From JAZQLP01 sp045629205 (GTDB lineage Bacteria > Bacillota > Clostridia > Oscillospirales > UBA644), in the NCBI GenBank assembly GCA_045629205.1, contig JAZQQT010000126.1, positions 1 through 6,236 on the forward strand: DNA of 6,236 nt. Reading direction: 5' to 3'. Below, piece by piece: positions 4,144 to 6,236 of this stretch (position 1 is its first letter; the number at the start of each line of letters is the position of its first letter). Below the pieces are notes generated by a model that was given only the letters and a program-made list of their open reading frames with translations, was not told the origin of the DNA and did no database searches. A program made the position numbers and the translations under genes.

Positions 4144-6236
4144 TTATTTTTGAATTCCGATAAGACTGTAATCCCATTTTTCAAAACCGACGATATCTCT
4201 GTAAACCTTAGAATCTTCCTTTAAGAAGAAATTGCCGTTTTCAGGATCAACAAAAACACCTTCGGAATTTTCCGTATAATCAAGATTGTCGCAAACGGTT
4301 CCAAACCAGTAAACAGATTTGTCTAAGCTTCCGGCAGGAGCTTTTAAAAGAGTTCCCATACCGTTTTCGACCAAATAACGGTTTCTGTTGAAAATATAGT
4401 TCTTTCTTTCCGAAACAACAGATGTGCAGTTATAACTTATGTTTCCGATAACGTTTACGTATGCCGGCGGTGCAGGCGAATCAAGCATGTCCTGTGTTAT
4501 ACCTTTGAGATCGACTAACTCATCGGTGGTTCTCATTTCAAGAATCGAAATAAGCTCCGGCGTCGCATATCTCCAGAGATCGGTAAGATAATTTTCACCT
4601 ACATCTCCCGACCATAATCCTCCGGGATAACTCGTAACTGTCGGGTACCATGAGAAGCCGCGTCCGTCGAATCCTATTCCGTAGCTGTTAACACAAACAT
4701 TATTGTATACGCTTATGTTTCTTCCGCTTGCTCCGACAGAATTTCCCGCAACATTTACGAATATATTACTATAGCATTCCTGGAACGCAAGAGTATCGTC
4801 ATAATAAACAGCGAGCGGATTTCCGCCGAAAAGTTCATCCTGAATATCGTGGAAATAATTATATCTTATAATTCCGCCTTTTTCATACCAGTTTCTTCCG
4901 GAATATATTGCTCCGGCATCAGATGAGCATTTTACGACATCATATATCTCGTTATATTCGATTATGGTATTTGCCATGGCTCCCAAAATAGCATTGTGCG
5001 GCGCGTCATGTATCTCATTGTGTGCAATATAAAATCCGCTTCCGACAAGCTTGATCGCCGGTTTATAAGTTCTTCCTACCAGACCGAAATGATAAACGTG
5101 ATTGTTCGTAACCGAGGTATCGCTTATTTCAAGTGTTCCTACATTTCCGCCTACCAGATTAAACCCGCCCTGGGCGAGATCAAACATTGTGTTGCCGTCA
5201 AAGGTGTTGTTGTTTCCGTTTATATCAACGGCATAGTCACCGCAGCAGCTGATTGTGCAGTCGAGAAGCGAGAAATGATCTGTTTCTCCTTTAATCGGAG
5301 TTTTGCAGTAATTTTCGAAGGTTATACCTTTGATGGTAATATATTTTGCATTTTTAATATCAAATCCGAAAGACGGATTCGCGCTTATGGACAGTTTTGT
5401 TTTGCCAAGGTCTTTTGACGGCCAGTAATACAGCAGCTTGTTTTCGTTGTCGCGATAGTATTCTCCGGGTTCGTCGAGTTCGCAAAGAAGATCGTAAACA
5501 AAAAAGGGCATATTGTTTTCAACCGGCTGATAAGAAACCAGATTATTCGGTATGCAGATCGCGTTTCTTTCGGCATCAAACAATATATCATGAGTAATAC
5601 GTGATTCACTCCAATCGAACTGTCCGTAACCGAGCCAAGCGAGAGTCGGAGACGCAGACCAGTTCGCGACCTGTTCTTCCGTTATGGCGATTACGGAATA
5701 ATCGCCCTCGTTTTCGATTATTTCCGATCTTTGATACTCATCATAATTCGGCCATCTTGCGATTGTCTGTATATCACCGTCGGAGGATAGTGTCTGTAAA
5801 AAGCTGTTATATCCTTCGTTAAAAAGGACCGAATATTCGGGTTTTGACAAATCAAGACAGAGAACATGGGATCGAGCATCGGCTTTAAGAATTGCGAGAA
5901 CGGCTTCGTCCGTTACGGGTTTGAAATCTTCGTTGTTAAGGACGATACCTCCGTCAAAAACAACATTCGCGCCGTCAGCCGCGGCAAAAACGATCGGTTT
6001 TCCGTCTTCCCCGCCCAGTTCTTCCGATAATTCGACTGTTTCAAGGAATGAATATATTCCTTCGGCAAACTCGATTTTGATTCCGCCCTCGGGTAGACCG
6101 TTTGCGGATTTGTATTCTCCGAGCTTTTTAACCGCGCCGTAAATCGTAGCGACGGGCGATTTTTCGGAACCGTCGTTTTCGTCGCTGCCGTTTGTCGCAA
6201 CATGAATGACTTTTCCGTATTTGACTTCTTCGGGAT
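4144..6236 (-). CDS. Second secreted beta-helix protein, paralog of the adjacent lipoprotein; 5' end outside the window
   Basis: The reading frame is open from the right edge to TAA at 4144-4146, giving 696 codons. An in-frame TTG at 5848-5850 could be mistaken for a start, but the 128 codons upstream are plainly coding. They align with the neighbour: KYGKVIHVATNGSDENDG against KFGKVFYVSVDGSDENDG, then GLPEGGIKIEFAEG and GEDGKPIVFAA. By this alignment only about 29 residues are missing, presumably the lipoprotein signal. Shared blocks include ARWPN, EPGEYYRDNENKLLYYWP, HDAPHNAI, DAGAIYSGRNW, YYDD and the C-terminal VYRDIVGFEKWDYSLIG. DAGAIY replaces DGGAIY, but the acidic pair keeps the same spacing (Asp at 4918-4920; Asp-Asp at 4795-4800). 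Before the C-terminus it carries extra sequence relative to the paralog (around 4370-4500, including SPAPPAY). It is probably a surface enzyme or binding protein for a related glycan, with a terminator of its own. Confidence 0.85.
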   Translation of the reverse strand, partial: PEEVKYGKVIHVATNGSDENDGSEKSPVATIYGAVKKLGEYKSANGLPEGGIKIEFAEGIYSFLETVELSEELGGEDGKPIVFAAADGANVVFDGGIVLNNEDFKPVTDEAVLAILKADARSHVLCLDLSKPEYSVLFNEGYNSFLQTLSSDGDIQTIARWPNYDEYQRSEIIENEGDYSVIAITEEQVANWSASPTLAWLGYGQFDWSESRITHDILFDAERNAICIPNNLVSYQPVENNMPFFVYDLLCELDEPGEYYRDNENKLLYYWPSKDLGKTKLSISANPSFGFDIKNAKYITIKGITFENYCKTPIKGETDHFSLLDCTISCCGDYAVDINGNNNTFDGNTMFDLAQGGFNLVGGNVGTLEISDTSVTNNHVYHFGLVGRTYKPAIKLVGSGFYIAHNEIHDAPHNAILGAMANTIIEYNEIYDVVKCSSDAGAIYSGRNWYEKGGIIRYNYFHDIQDELFGGNPLAVYYDDTLAFQECYSNIFVNVAGNSVGASGRNISVYNNVCVNSYGIGFDGRGFSWYPTVTSYPGGLWSGDVGENYLTDLWRYATPELISILEMRTTDELVDLKGITQDMLDSPAPPAYVNVIGNISYNCTSVVSERKNYIFNRNRYLVENGMGTLLKAPAGSLDKSVYWFGTVCDNLDYTENSEGVFVDPENGNFFLKEDSKVYRDIVGFEKWDYSLIGIQK

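Noticed and set aside
5913..6203. Minus-strand open frame in another phase within the right-edge gene
   Set aside because: It overlaps the 5' part of the second beta-helix gene, whose frame aligns with its paralog. The product here is Arg/Thr/Lys-rich with no domain.
1..6236. tRNA, rRNA, CRISPR array, insertion sequence or toxin-antitoxin pair
   Set aside because: I found no cloverleaf-like arms, regularly spaced direct repeats, transposase motifs or small gene pairs that would support any of these.

Overview
The window looks like chromosomal DNA of a low-to-moderate GC Gram-positive anaerobe, most likely a gut-type member of the Clostridia. This is inferred from three things: a Firmicutes-style lipoprotein signal, a textbook sigma-A-type promoter (TTGACA, 17 nt, TATAAT) with GGGAG/AAGGAG ribosome sites, and the protein families present. 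No species can be named. All supported genes are on the minus strand, so the layout is best read from right to left.

Right half (1873-6236): two tandem paralogous genes encode large secreted right-handed parallel beta-helix proteins. The upstream copy runs off the right edge. It ends in an intrinsic terminator, and that terminator abuts a near-perfect promoter that starts the second, complete copy, a 722-residue lipoprotein. Both copies keep the same order of sequence blocks and two acidic sites at identical spacing. They resemble glycoside-hydrolase-like beta-helix proteins (GH141/GH120-type architecture) and probably act on a polysaccharide outside the cell. The substrate cannot be read from the sequence.

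Middle (1249-1872): a full-length YigZ/IMPACT-family gene follows the lipoprotein gene with no gap (TAA directly followed by ATG), so the two are probably co-transcribed and translationally coupled. One base after the palindrome that ends at 1248, the yigZ stop codon begins. That palindrome (1227-1248) contains an exact match to the chromosomal ParB-binding site parS. It is the most notable non-coding signal here and suggests an origin-proximal location.

Left part (1-1248): after a 145-nt intergenic stretch comes a GTG-initiated gene for a predicted cytosolic zinc metallopeptidase (HELGH plus a downstream Glu). It ends at a long hairpin with T-tracts on both sides. Beyond that, positions 1-180 are richer in GC (92 of 180 bases) and hold a strong promoter, a ribosome site and the first 21 codons of an unrecognised gene leaving the left edge. 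I found no RNA genes, CRISPR arrays, insertion sequences or clear new multi-gene system.
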